From positions 1 through 64,000 of the forward strand of contig DAOTJE010000010.1 in NCBI GenBank assembly GCA_035448545.1: a DNA stretch of 64,000 nucleotides, given 5' to 3'. The DNA is from Anaerobaca sp035448545. Lineage in GTDB: Bacteria; Planctomycetota; Phycisphaerae; Sedimentisphaerales; Anaerobacaceae. A program made the translations under genes and the position numbers. The notes below the pieces were generated by a model. That model saw only the letters and a list, made by a program, of their open reading frames with translations, was not told where the DNA came from and searched no databases. This document shows, in pieces, positions 26,970 through 35,154 of the stretch; positions within the stretch are counted from its first letter, which is position 1; each line of letters begins with the position of its first letter.

Positions 26970-27368
26970 TTAACTTACCGTACAGAGGATCTCGCCACCG
27001 ACCTTGTTCGCCCGGCAGCCTCGATCACTGATAACCCCTTTGCTTGTGGAAACGACAACAATGCCCATGCCCCCGAGGACTTTCGGCAGATCCTCGAAAC
27101 CGGCGTAGACGCGACACCCGGGCTTGCTGGTTCGGGTGATCTGGGTGATCGCCGGGCAGCCTTCCTGATCGTACTTGAGGGCCACCCGCAGCAAGCCCTG
27201 TCTGCCGTCATCGATCCGGTCATAGCCCTCGATGTACCCCTCACTCTTGAGGACCGCCGCGATGCCTTCGCAGATCTTCGACGCCTTCACGTCAACATGC
27301 GTTCTGCGCACGCGTGTCGCGTTGCGGATCCGCGTCAACATGTCGGCAATTGGGTCGTTCAAACTCAT
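26970..27368 (-). CDS. rpsH: 30S ribosomal protein S8
   Basis: 132 residues from the ATG at 27368 (MSLNDPIADMLTRIRNA), the conserved start. The C-terminal STSKGVISDRGCRANKVGGE binds 16S helix 21. In E. coli S8 represses the spc operon; no matching leader element was checked here. Confidence 0.95.
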   Translation of the reverse strand: MSLNDPIADMLTRIRNATRVRRTHVDVKASKICEGIAAVLKSEGYIEGYDRIDDGRQGLLRVALKYDQEGCPAITQITRTSKPGCRVYAGFEDLPKVLGGMGIVVVSTSKGVISDRGCRANKVGGEILCTVS

Positions 27369-27413
27369 AATCTGTATCCCGCATGTTCCGGCTTGTTCCG
27401 TGCCGATCAAACC

Positions 27414-27599
27414 CTACCAACTGGCTTTCTTGACTCCCGGTATCTTGCCCTCGTTCGCCAATCGCCGGAAACAAATCCGGCAGATCTTGAACTTCCGGTA
27501 CACCGCCTTCGACCTGCCACACAGCTCGCAGCGCGTATACTGCCTGACCCGGAACTTCTGCTTCTTCTTGGCCTTGAGTTCTAATGCTTTCGTTGACAT
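27414..27599 (-). CDS. rpsN: 30S ribosomal protein S14, zinc type
   Basis: 61 residues, the short zinc-binding form with CELC and CRIC knuckles (YTRCELCGRSKAVYRKF, ICRICFRRLA). It ends GKIPGVKKASW as in other type Z proteins. Normal position between rplE and rpsH. Confidence 0.97.
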   Translation of the reverse strand: MSTKALELKAKKKQKFRVRQYTRCELCGRSKAVYRKFKICRICFRRLANEGKIPGVKKASW

Positions 27600-27634
27600 T
27601 CAACGTGCTCCACAGTCCTCGTTGCGCCGGCCGG

Positions 27635-28198
27635 TCACTTCACCGGCTTGGCCTCCGTCTGTCCGCGGAAGGGCATGCCGAACAGAGACAGCAACCGCCG
27701 CGCCTCCTCGTCCGTCTTCGCCGTCGTGACGAAACAGACGTTCATCCCCTGCTGCGCCTCGACCTTCGCCGGATTGATCTCCGGAAACACGCTCTGCTCG
27801 CCCAGACCCATCGAGTAGTTGCCCCGGCCGTCAAACCCGTTCGGGTTCAGGCCGCGAAAATCGCGAACCCGTGGAATCGCCAGGTTGATCAGGCGATCCA
27901 TGAACTCGTACATCCGGGCGCCGCGCAGCGTGACCTTCAATCCCGTCTCCTGTCCCTCGCGAACCTTGAAGTTCGACACGCTCTTCTTGGCCTTGCATAC
28001 CGCCGGTGCCTGCCCTGTGATCAGCGCCAGATCCTTCTTGCCCATCTCCAGAAACTTCTTGTCCTGGCAGGCCTTGCCGATCCCCATCGACACCACCACC
28101 TTGACCACCTTCGGTACGGCCATCACGTTCGAATAGCCGAACTCTTTCGTCAGCTCGGGAACGATCTTCGCCTTGTATAAATCTCTCAACCGTGCCAT
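27635..28198 (-). CDS. rplE: 50S ribosomal protein L5
   Basis: 187 residues. The segments PKVVKVVVSMGIG, KVTLRGARMYEFMDRL, and RVRDFRGLNPNGFDGRGN are diagnostic. L5 binds 5S rRNA and contacts the P-site tRNA and S13. Confidence 0.97.
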   Translation of the reverse strand: MARLRDLYKAKIVPELTKEFGYSNVMAVPKVVKVVVSMGIGKACQDKKFLEMGKKDLALITGQAPAVCKAKKSVSNFKVREGQETGLKVTLRGARMYEFMDRLINLAIPRVRDFRGLNPNGFDGRGNYSMGLGEQSVFPEINPAKVEAQQGMNVCFVTTAKTDEEARRLLSLFGMPFRGQTEAKPVK

Positions 28199-28255
28199 TC
28201 TTCTCTGCCTGTCGTCCCCGTGCGCGTCCGGCGCGCATCAGGGACACCTGGGTTC

Positions 28256-28588
28256 CTATTTTGCCTTGCGGACCGTGCCGATCTCCGTCCCATCACTGGC
28301 CAGGCGCTTCTTGGCGCCGTCCTGGCTTTGCTGGTAGCGGACCCGGCTGCCCTTGCCCGACTTCGGATTCACCGGCAGCACGTTGCTGATGTGAATCGGC
28401 TGCTCGACGCTGATGCGTCCGCCCTGCGGGTTCCGCCGGGACGGACGCACGTGCCGCTTCGCCACGTTCTGGCCCTGAACCACTACGACCTGCCTGTCCG
28501 GGTACACATGCAGCACGCGCCCCGTGGCGCCCTTGTGGTCGCCCGCGATGATCTGCACGGTGTCGCCTCTTTTTACGTGTAACGCCAT
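28256..28588 (-). CDS. rplX: 50S ribosomal protein L24
   Basis: 110 residues from the ATG at 28588 (MALHVKRGDTVQIIAGDHKG), which opens directly with the KOW motif as usual. NVAKRHVRPSRRNPQGG follows. It starts assembly of the 50S subunit. Upstream in-frame extension is not conserved. Confidence 0.95.
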   Translation of the reverse strand: MALHVKRGDTVQIIAGDHKGATGRVLHVYPDRQVVVVQGQNVAKRHVRPSRRNPQGGRISVEQPIHISNVLPVNPKSGKGSRVRYQQSQDGAKKRLASDGTEIGTVRKAK

Positions 28589-28637
28589 ATCTGGTCCTGC
28601 CTCGTACCCTGCTGTCCAAAACCGTTCCGGCAAGGAA

Positions 28638-29024
28638 TTACACCACCTCGCTGGCCAGGGAGATGATCTTCATATAATTCTTTTCCCGCAACTCCCGCGC
28701 GACGGCCCCGAAGATTCTCGTGCCGATCGGGTTACCGTCGTTGTCGATCATGACGGCCGCATTGCTGTCGAAACGCACGTAACTGCCGTCCGCCCGCCTC
28801 ACCGGGCTCTTCGTCCGAATGATCACGCATTTGTGAACCTTCTTGTCATCCAACTGGCACGTCGGAAGGGACTTCTTGATCGCCACGCAGACCACGTCGC
28901 CGACCCGCGCGACCGGGCGCGTGTACTTGCCTTTCGCGCCCTCTTTGCCCAGCACCCGGATACACAGCGCCGTCTTCACTCCGGAGTTGTCGGCGACATC
29001 CAACATGGTTTCTTGCTGAATCAT
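28638..29024 (-). CDS. rplN: 50S ribosomal protein L14
   Basis: 128 residues, about six more than usual. MIQQETMLDVADNSG and the AAVMIDNDGNPIGTRIFG motif are diagnostic. L14 forms a subunit bridge and binds the silencing factor RsfS in other bacteria. Confidence 0.97.
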   Translation of the reverse strand: MIQQETMLDVADNSGVKTALCIRVLGKEGAKGKYTRPVARVGDVVCVAIKKSLPTCQLDDKKVHKCVIIRTKSPVRRADGSYVRFDSNAAVMIDNDGNPIGTRIFGAVARELREKNYMKIISLASEVV

Positions 29025-29048
29025 TGTCTTACCGTCTCACATTCGGTA

Positions 29049-29312
29049 CTATACCGCGACTGCCTTCTGCACCACGCGCACCACGCGCCAGCTCTTGGTC
29101 TTGCTCCGCGGCCGGCACTCGGCGATCTCCACCACGTCGCCCACCCCGCAGCCGTCCTGCTCGTCGTGGACCGCCAGCTTTGTCCGCCGCCGGATGTACT
29201 TGCCGTACTTCGGGTGTTTGACTCTGTATTCGATCGTCACCCGAATGCTCTTGCGGCCGCTCTTGCTGCTGACCACGCCCACTCGCGTCTTTGCTTCTTT
29301 CTGTATTTCCAT
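29049..29312 (-). CDS. rpsQ: 30S ribosomal protein S17
   Basis: 87 residues from the ATG at 29312 (MEIQKEAKTRVGVVSSKSGR); a TTG 15 bases upstream is an alternative. The OB fold has RRRTKLAVHDEQDGCGVGD and ECRPRSKTKSWRVV. S17 is a primary 16S rRNA binder. Confidence 0.93.
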   Translation of the reverse strand: MEIQKEAKTRVGVVSSKSGRKSIRVTIEYRVKHPKYGKYIRRRTKLAVHDEQDGCGVGDVVEIAECRPRSKTKSWRVVRVVQKAVAV

Positions 29313-29349
29313 AGAGACCGTTTCCAACCCGCCCCTGCGATCGTGTCCG

Positions 29350-29538
29350 TTACTTGCGACGCTCCCGCAACAGCGTCTTGATGCGTGCCACGTCGCGGCG
29401 CGTATTGATGATTGCCTTCGAGTTTTCCAGCTTCTCTGTAACCGCTTGCGATCGCAGATCGAAGAGGCGCCTCTCGAGGTCCTCCATCGTGCTCTGAAGC
29501 TCGTCCTGCGTCATCTCTCTCAACTGCTTGGCCTTCAC
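29350..29538 (-). CDS. rpmC: 50S ribosomal protein L29
   Basis: 62 residues from a GTG at 29538 with GAGAGGA 6 bases upstream; upstream frame overlaps rplP. LREMTQDELQSTMEDLERRL and FDLRSQAVTEKLENS are diagnostic. L29 sits at the tunnel exit next to L23 and helps dock SRP and trigger factor. Confidence 0.93.
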   Translation of the reverse strand: MKAKQLREMTQDELQSTMEDLERRLFDLRSQAVTEKLENSKAIINTRRDVARIKTLLRERRK

Positions 29539-29551
29539 GTCGTATCCTCTC

Positions 29552-29971
29552 TCAGACCGCATGCCGGCGGCGAATAAAGCGACAACGGATGGGCATCTTG
29601 TGGGCCACGCGGGCCAGCGCCTCTCGCGCGACCTCTTCCGTGACACCCCCGACCTCGAAGCACACCTGGCCTGGCCGGACTCTGGCCACCCAGAACTCCG
29701 GCTCCCCTTTGCCTTTGCCCATTCGGGTTTCCAACGGTTTGGAGCTGACCGGCTTATGCGGGAACACCCGGATATAAACCTTGCCCTCGCGGTGCAGAAA
29801 ATGCGTGGCCGCGACGCGTCCGGCCTCGATGTTCTTGGCCGTCAGCCAGCACCGCTCCAGCACCTGAAGACCGTATTCGCCGAATGCAACGTAGTTGCAC
29901 CGCGTGGCGTTACCCTTCATCCGCCCGCGCTGGCTCTTACGGTACTTCACTCGTTTCGGCATCATCGCCAT
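29552..29971 (-). CDS. rplP: 50S ribosomal protein L16
   Basis: 139 residues. MPKRVKYRKSQRGRMKG (after a two- or three-residue lead) and the RMGKGKGEPEFWVARVRPG motif are diagnostic. L16 orders the A site of the peptidyl-transferase centre. It lies 14 bases before rpmC. Confidence 0.96.
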   Translation of the reverse strand: MAMMPKRVKYRKSQRGRMKGNATRCNYVAFGEYGLQVLERCWLTAKNIEAGRVAATHFLHREGKVYIRVFPHKPVSSKPLETRMGKGKGEPEFWVARVRPGQVCFEVGGVTEEVAREALARVAHKMPIRCRFIRRRHAV

Positions 29972-30025
29972 GTGTTACGACCTTTCCCTACTCATTCCCA
30001 CCGGCGCACCACCGGGCGCCAACGC

Positions 30026-30811
30026 CTATTCTCCTGCGACGGGCCCCGCCTCGCCAGCGGCTCCAGCGTCACCGCTGTCCGGGGCCTCCGCTCGTGCCTC
30101 TTCGGGGCGCCTCGAATCCCCGGTCGGCCGTGGCGGCCGGCGTCGCGGTCGGCGCCGCACCGGCTCGGCCTGCTCGCCGAACTTGCCCTTGTAGATCCAC
30201 ACCTTGATTCCGATCGCACCGTATGTCGTCCGCGCCGTGCCGAGTGCGTAATCCACGTCGGCCTCCAGCGTGTGCAGCGGAATGCTTCCCATCTTCTGCG
30301 TTTCCGTCCGGGCCATTTCCGAGCCCGCCAGACGTCCGGAGCACGTGATCTTCACGCCCCGCGCTCCGGCGTTCATCGCGCCCTCGCAGTACTGCTTCAT
30401 CGTCCGCCGAAACGACGCCCGCTTGCTCAACTGCTCGGCAATCCCCTGCGCCACCAGCGTCGCGTTCAGATCCGGGTCCTTGATTTCAACCACGTTGACC
30501 GTGACCTTGCGCTGGATCAGACTCTCGATCTCCTCCCGAAGCTTGTCCACCTCCCCTCCGCGCGGACCGATCACCACGCCCGGACGCCCGCTGTGCAGGG
30601 TCACATTCACCTCATTGCGGGTTCGCACGATCTCCACCCGCGCCACCGCCCCCTTCGGCATCCCCTGGTTGAACCGCCGGTCCACAAAATCGCGAATCTT
30701 CTGATCCTCGACGAGATAATCCCCATACGTGGCCTTCGGGGCAAACCACGTGCTTTGCCATCCGAGGGTGATTCCCGTCCTGAAACCGATTGGCGATGTC
30801 TTCTGGCCCAT
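30026..30811 (-). CDS. rpsC: 30S ribosomal protein S3 with charged C-terminal tail
   Basis: 261 residues, about 30-50 longer than common S3. The core has MGQKTSPIGFRTGITLGW, the KH-domain loop GRPGVVIGPRGGE, and ADVDYALGTARTTYGAIGIK. The last 45 residues are Arg-rich (RRRPRRRPPRP), then acidic and Ala/Gly-rich, probably disordered. S3 lines the mRNA entry channel and has helicase activity with S4 and S5. Confidence 0.96.
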   Translation of the reverse strand: MGQKTSPIGFRTGITLGWQSTWFAPKATYGDYLVEDQKIRDFVDRRFNQGMPKGAVARVEIVRTRNEVNVTLHSGRPGVVIGPRGGEVDKLREEIESLIQRKVTVNVVEIKDPDLNATLVAQGIAEQLSKRASFRRTMKQYCEGAMNAGARGVKITCSGRLAGSEMARTETQKMGSIPLHTLEADVDYALGTARTTYGAIGIKVWIYKGKFGEQAEPVRRRPRRRPPRPTGDSRRPEEARAEAPDSGDAGAAGEAGPVAGE

Positions 30812-30848
30812 AGTCCGCTATCTCAATACCCGTTGCACCTTGACCTGC

Positions 30849-31397
30849 TTACCCCTGCGTCACCGTCACGTGAATGTGGCAGGCTTTCTTGTGAATCGGA
30901 TGCGCCCGCCCGCGGTCCTTCGGGATCCAACGCTTGGTCCCGAGCCGGATGCCGGCGTCGTCAACGCGCGCCTCACTGACGCGCAACTGGTCCACATCAG
31001 CCTGCTGCTCGTCTGCGTCGGCCACCGCCGCTCGCAACACCTGGTCAACCATCGCGGCGCCGCGCTTCCGCGTGAACTTCAGGATGTCCATCGCCTCCTG
31101 CACGCTTCGTCCGACGATCAACTGCGTGACCAGACGAACCTTCCCCGCCGACAATGGGGCATACCGATACGACGAATGCCAAGCCGCGATATCTGCTACG
31201 GCCACGTTCAGTGCCTCGGCCAACCGCCGGACGTCTTCGCTCCGCGGTACCGGTTTGAACAAACCCTTCTGCCAGTTCCGCACCGCGGCGGCCGCCTTCC
31301 TGTCGTCGAACCCGCCTCGGGCGAGGCTCGCCGCCAAATCGTCGGTCGACACTCTCTGGCGCCGGCACACTTCTTTGAGTTTCTTTACGCTAATCAT
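30849..31397 (-). CDS. rplV: 50S ribosomal protein L22 with N-terminal HTH-like domain
   Basis: 182 residues from the ATG at 31397. The L22 core begins near residue 75: YRYAPLSAGKVRLVTQLIVG, then RGAAMVDQVLRAAVADA, then RWIPKDRGRAHPIHKKACHI, the tunnel-lining hairpin. Before it lie about 74 extra residues; VSTDDLAASLARGGF, AVRNWQKGL and LAEALNVAVADIAAW have the spacing of a Cro/CI-type helix-turn-helix. I see no such domain in ordinary L22. A GTG at 31439 would add 14 residues. The core's place between rpsS and rpsC is standard, so the extension is part of a ribosomal gene, not a neighbour misread. Confidence 0.9.
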   Translation of the reverse strand: MISVKKLKEVCRRQRVSTDDLAASLARGGFDDRKAAAAVRNWQKGLFKPVPRSEDVRRLAEALNVAVADIAAWHSSYRYAPLSAGKVRLVTQLIVGRSVQEAMDILKFTRKRGAAMVDQVLRAAVADADEQQADVDQLRVSEARVDDAGIRLGTKRWIPKDRGRAHPIHKKACHIHVTVTQG

Positions 31398-31446
31398 ACC
31401 TTCGGTTCCGTTCCCGGTGGATCCCCGTGCACCCCGCACGCACGTC

Positions 31447-31716
31447 CTACTTGATCTTCTTGCTCGAATGTCCCTTGAACGTCCGCGTGGGCGAGAACTC
31501 CCCGAGCTTATGCCCGACCATGTCTTCGGTCACAAACACTTTGTGAAACATCTTGCCGTTGTGAACCATGAAGGTGAAACCGACGAACTCCGGCACGATG
31601 GTGCAGCGTCGCGCCCAGGTCTTGATCGGACTGCGGTCTCCCGCGCTGGTCTGCTTGCTCACCTTGGCGAGTACCTTCTCGTCGACAAACGGCCCTTTTT
31701 TGAGTGATCTACCCAT
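31447..31716 (-). CDS. rpsS: 30S ribosomal protein S19
   Basis: 89 residues from the ATG at 31716 (MGRSLKKGPFVDEKVLAKV). TIVPEFVGFTFMVHNGKMF and MVGHKLGEFSPTRTFKGH are diagnostic. S19 lies in the 30S head and bridges to L5. Confidence 0.97.
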   Translation of the reverse strand: MGRSLKKGPFVDEKVLAKVSKQTSAGDRSPIKTWARRCTIVPEFVGFTFMVHNGKMFHKVFVTEDMVGHKLGEFSPTRTFKGHSSKKIK

Positions 31717-31786
31717 CTTGGCTCTCTTCACTGTCCCGGGCGTCGCACCGGCTTACGCCGCACAACCGCTCCGGTGGCATCCCTCA

Positions 31787-32638
31787 TTACAGCACCAACT
31801 GCCCATAACGCGCGTTCTTGCGGCGCCGGATAATCCGCTTGTTGCTGACTTTTCGCGGGTTCCTGGTCTTCCCCCCCTTGGCCAGCTTGCCCGTCGGCGA
31901 GCACGGATGCCGCCCGCCGTTGGAGCGTCCTTCGCCACCGCCCATCGGGTGCGCCACGGGGTTCATCGCCTTGCCCCTGACATGTGGCCGGCGTCCCATG
32001 TGCCGCTTGCGTCCGGCCTTGCCGATGCTGACGTTCTGCCGATCCGGATTGCTCAAACGACCGATGGTCGCACGGCATTCCTTGCGGACCATCCGCATCT
32101 CGCCGCTGGGCAGCACCAGCGTCACCCAGTCTCCCTCCTTGGCAACGATTCGTGCCGCGTTGCCCGCGCCGCGCACCAGCTTGCCGCCCTGCCCGGCGGT
32201 CATCTCCACGTTATGCACTTCGAGGCTCGCCGGGATCGCGGCCAGAGGCATGGCGTTGCCGACCTTCGGCTCACACGCCGGACCACTCTCCACCACGTCC
32301 CCGACCTTGATGCCCAGCGGACACAGAATATACCGCTTCTCGCCGTCTTCGTACTCAAGCAACGAAATGAAACACCCGCGATTCGGGTCGTACTCCACCG
32401 TCGCGACCTTGGCTGTCATTCCGTCCTTGTTGCGCTTGAAATCGATCATGCGGTAGATTCGACGGGCGCCGCCCCCACGGAACCGGATCGTCGTAATGCC
32501 CCGATGATTGCGTCCGCCGTGCTTCTTGATGCGCTTGCACAGCGACTTCTCCGGCCGATTCGTCGTCAGCTCCGCATAGTCGTTCACGGAACTGTTCCGC
32601 CGCCCCGGACTGGTTGGTTTGTAAATCCGAATACCCAT
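31787..32638 (-). CDS. rplB: 50S ribosomal protein L2
   Basis: 283 residues. The histidine essential for peptidyl transfer lies in AHPMGGGEGRSNGGRHP. GGRNHRGITTIRFRGGGARR and VEYDPNRGCFISLLEYEDGE are also typical. L2 binds domain IV of 23S rRNA and joins the subunits. Confidence 0.97.
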   Translation of the reverse strand: MGIRIYKPTSPGRRNSSVNDYAELTTNRPEKSLCKRIKKHGGRNHRGITTIRFRGGGARRIYRMIDFKRNKDGMTAKVATVEYDPNRGCFISLLEYEDGEKRYILCPLGIKVGDVVESGPACEPKVGNAMPLAAIPASLEVHNVEMTAGQGGKLVRGAGNAARIVAKEGDWVTLVLPSGEMRMVRKECRATIGRLSNPDRQNVSIGKAGRKRHMGRRPHVRGKAMNPVAHPMGGGEGRSNGGRHPCSPTGKLAKGGKTRNPRKVSNKRIIRRRKNARYGQLVL

Positions 32639-32671
32639 AACGCGCTATCTCTCTATCGTGACCGTGACGTC

Positions 32672-32950
32672 TTAGAACAGATCAATATGGTAGTCAGGCT
32701 CCAGATACACGATCGCCTTCTTCCAACTGGAAGTCACGCCGATCGTCCGACCGCGGCGCCTCAGCTTGCCCTTGCGGTTGGCCGTCCTGACCTTGTCCAC
32801 TTTCACGCCGTAGATCTTCTCCACCGCATTCTTTACCTGCGTCTTGTTTGCCTTCCGATTGACCTCAAAGGCATACGCGCCCTTCGCATTGGCGAAGTGA
32901 ATCCCCTGTTCCGTAACCAAGGGCCGAATTATGACGTTATAATCATCCAT
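32672..32950 (-). CDS. rplW: 50S ribosomal protein L23
   Basis: 92 residues from the ATG at 32950 (MDDYNVIIRPLVTEQG), the family's usual opening. A TTG at 32992 with GGGAAGAG upstream would add 14 non-conserved residues and cannot be excluded. ANKTQVKNAVEKIYGVKV is diagnostic. L23 is the docking point for trigger factor and SRP. Confidence 0.93.
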   Translation of the reverse strand: MDDYNVIIRPLVTEQGIHFANAKGAYAFEVNRKANKTQVKNAVEKIYGVKVDKVRTANRKGKLRRRGRTIGVTSSWKKAIVYLEPDYHIDLF

Positions 32951-33015
32951 CCCAAGACCGCATTCTTTCCCGTGCCGTTGCGCCGTGCGCAATGCAGGCT
33001 CTTCCCGTTCATCCG

Positions 33016-33651
33016 TCAGCTCTCGCTGCCGGCATCTCTGTTCAGGAACGCCACCAGAGCATCCTTCGTGAACAGCATTCTCTGGTGCGCACAGATGTCC
33101 CCCGCGTTCAAATCCGCCACCGGCCGCACCGCCACCTTCTGGACGTTGCGGGCCGATTTGTACAGGTTCGGATCATATTCCCTCACCGCCACCAGGCAAC
33201 TGCGGTCGATCTTCAGGTTCTTCAGAATGCCGGCGAACTCCTTCGTCCGCGGCGCGTCGAACCCCAGACCGTCCACCACCACCACCTGGTTCTTGCGGAG
33301 CTTGGCCAGCACCGCGGAATCCCGCGCCAGCCGCCGCTGTGCCCGCGGCATCGTCTGACGGAAATCCCTCGGGACCTTCGCAAACGTCATGCCGCCGCCG
33401 ACCCGCTTGCCCGTTCGGCGGTTGCCCACGCGGGCGTTGCCTGTTCCCTTCTGCCGATAGAGCTTCTTGTCCGAACCGGCCACTTCGCTGCGGCCCTTCG
33501 TCTTGACGGTTCCCTGCCGCCGATTCGCGTGGTACATCACGATCGCCTGCTTGAGCAGGGCGTAGCGCACCGCGCCGCCCAGCACCGTCTCATCGACGCT
33601 GAGCTTGTCGACCTCCTGGCCGCTGCGGTTGTACACTGTCAATTCCATCAT
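33016..33651 (-). CDS. rplD: 50S ribosomal protein L4
   Basis: 211 residues from the tandem ATG at 33651/33648. KKLYRQKGTGNARVGNRRTG and GGGMTFAKVPRDFRQ form the tunnel-reaching loop. In E. coli L4 represses the S10 operon through its leader; the long leader here (34655-35069) would be the place to look. Confidence 0.95.
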   Translation of the reverse strand: MMELTVYNRSGQEVDKLSVDETVLGGAVRYALLKQAIVMYHANRRQGTVKTKGRSEVAGSDKKLYRQKGTGNARVGNRRTGKRVGGGMTFAKVPRDFRQTMPRAQRRLARDSAVLAKLRKNQVVVVDGLGFDAPRTKEFAGILKNLKIDRSCLVAVREYDPNLYKSARNVQKVAVRPVADLNAGDICAHQRMLFTKDALVAFLNRDAGSES

Positions 33652-33670
33652 CGCTGGTATACTCACCCAC

Positions 33671-34321
33671 TTACTGAGGTCTCTTTGCCGTTCGCACGAT
33701 ACAGTACCCCCCGGCCGGCCCCGCCACGGCTCCCTTGACCACGAGCAGGTTTCTCTCCTCATCGATCGAGACCAGACTGTGGTTCTTGGTCGTTATGCGG
33801 TCAGTTCCCATGTGACCGCCCATCCGCTTTCCCTTCTTGATGCCGCCGCTCCAGCCTCGGTTCGTCCCATAGCCCGACTGCGTTCCCGGCGCCCGGTGCT
33901 TCCGCTCGGTGCCATGGGAGGCCGGGAACCCGCCGAACCCGTGACGCTTCATCACGCCGGCGGTCCCCTTCCCCTTGCTGGTGCCGGTCACATCGACATA
34001 CTTGGTACCCGCGAACACGGCAACCGTCAGCGAATCGCCCGGCTGATACTCCTTCTCCGGCTTGTCCAAGAACCGGTACTCCCTGACGAACTTCTTCGGT
34101 GTGGTCCCGGCTTTCTTGGCGTGGCCGACCTGCGGACGCTTTTGCCGCGACGGCTTGACATCCTCAAACCCGACCTGGATTGCGTCGTACCCATCCGTCT
34201 GGGTGGTCTTGACCTGGGTAATCGTGCACGGTCCGGCCTCAATCACCGTCACCGGGATCAACTGGCCCGATTCGTCGTACACCCGGGTCATCCCCACCTT
34301 TTTCCCCAACAGCATGGCCAT
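33671..34321 (-). CDS. rplC: 50S ribosomal protein L3
   Basis: 216 residues from the ATG at 34321 (MAMLLGKKVGMTRVYDESGQ), with AGGGA about 9 bases upstream. GTSKGKGTAGVMKRHGFGG and RMGGHMGTDRITTKN are diagnostic. L3 is an assembly initiator and reaches toward the peptidyl-transferase centre. Confidence 0.96.
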   Translation of the reverse strand: MAMLLGKKVGMTRVYDESGQLIPVTVIEAGPCTITQVKTTQTDGYDAIQVGFEDVKPSRQKRPQVGHAKKAGTTPKKFVREYRFLDKPEKEYQPGDSLTVAVFAGTKYVDVTGTSKGKGTAGVMKRHGFGGFPASHGTERKHRAPGTQSGYGTNRGWSGGIKKGKRMGGHMGTDRITTKNHSLVSIDEERNLLVVKGAVAGPAGGYCIVRTAKRPQ

Positions 34322-34339
34322 ACTCAAATGTCCCTGGTC

Positions 34340-34654
34340 TTATGCCTTGATCTTCACAAAGACGCCCGCGGGCACCACCAGGCGGTTCAGAACCTCCGCC
34401 GTCCTCGCGTTCGCCTCATGGATATCGATGAGCCGTTTGTGCGTCCGCAGCTCGAACTGCTCGCGCGACTTCTTGTCGATGTGGGGACTTCGCAGTACGG
34501 TGTACCGCTCGATGCGCGTCGGGAGCGGGACCGGACCACTGACCCTCGCGTTCGTGCGACGAGCATGCTCTACGATCTCTCGAGCGGAGGCATCCAGCGC
34601 CCGATGATCGTATGCCTCCATCCGAATTCGGATTCTTTCTGTTTCGGCAGCCAT
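34340..34654 (-). CDS. rpsJ: 30S ribosomal protein S10
   Basis: 104 residues from the ATG at 34654, with GAGGAG 4 bases upstream. IRIRMEAYDHRALDASAREI, RVSGPVPLPTRIERYTV and SREQFELRTHKRLIDI are diagnostic. S10 also joins the NusB antitermination complex. It is the first gene of the S10-spc-alpha block. Confidence 0.97.
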   Translation of the reverse strand: MAAETERIRIRMEAYDHRALDASAREIVEHARRTNARVSGPVPLPTRIERYTVLRSPHIDKKSREQFELRTHKRLIDIHEANARTAEVLNRLVVPAGVFVKIKA

Positions 34655-35069
34655 ACTACTCCTCTGGACCACCCGATCGTCGCATTTTGCCGCCGAGCCG
34701 CTCGTTCTGACAGGTTGCGGCAACCGCCCGCGACGCCGGCGTCGTTACCCACACTTACAGTACCTTCCGTCGGTGCAGACACTACGTCTGCCCCGATGAA
34801 TGCTCTTCGCTTGGTCACAGACAGGAAAGGCTTCGGCTCACGGCTCTGCCCTCCACTGAAGGGCGACCGACAACCGAATCTGGCCTTCCTTAAAGGGTTG
34901 AGGCTCGGGCCTGGACACGGCTGCTGCAAAGCCGCTGTCAGCTTGCCAAACCTCAGATCACAAAGAAAACCAACTGGGCCATCCTTGATGGCAATTACAG
35001 ATATGCCACAGCGTAACTATGTATCGCACGGTCATCCTGACCATGCTCGCTACAGCTGAAAAACCGAAA
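34655..35069 (-). promoter_or_regulatory. S10-operon leader with hairpins
   Basis: About 415 non-coding bases between the candidate promoter and rpsJ. Inverted repeats are visible: GCAGAC/GTCTGC around a 5-base loop (34775-34791), the palindrome GACGCCGGCGTC (34732-34743) and GGTTGC/GCAACC (about 34713-34725). No T run follows them. It is long enough for an L4-type autoregulatory leader, but I cannot match it to the E. coli structure. Confidence 0.4.
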
Positions 35070-35097
35070 ATTTATCACGAACTCCGCGTGGCGTCAA
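35069..35097 (-). promoter_or_regulatory. sigma70-like promoter for the S10-spc-alpha block
   Basis: On the minus strand TTGACG (35097-35092), 17 bases, then TAAATT (35074-35069). It lies just past the fusA terminator, where a new promoter is needed for about 17 kb of ribosomal genes. Confidence 0.5.
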
Positions 35098-35120
35098 CAC
35101 CCCGTCACACAAATCCGCAC

Positions 35121-35154
35121 AAAAAAGTGAAATTTTCTGATCCGATTCAGAAAA
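35121..35154 (-). terminator. terminator overlapping the end of fusA
   Basis: On the minus strand TTTTCTGA pairs with TCAGAAAA around a 6-base loop, followed by TTTCAC and six T. The fusA TGA stop forms part of the stem. The stem is AT-rich, so strength is uncertain. Confidence 0.6.
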
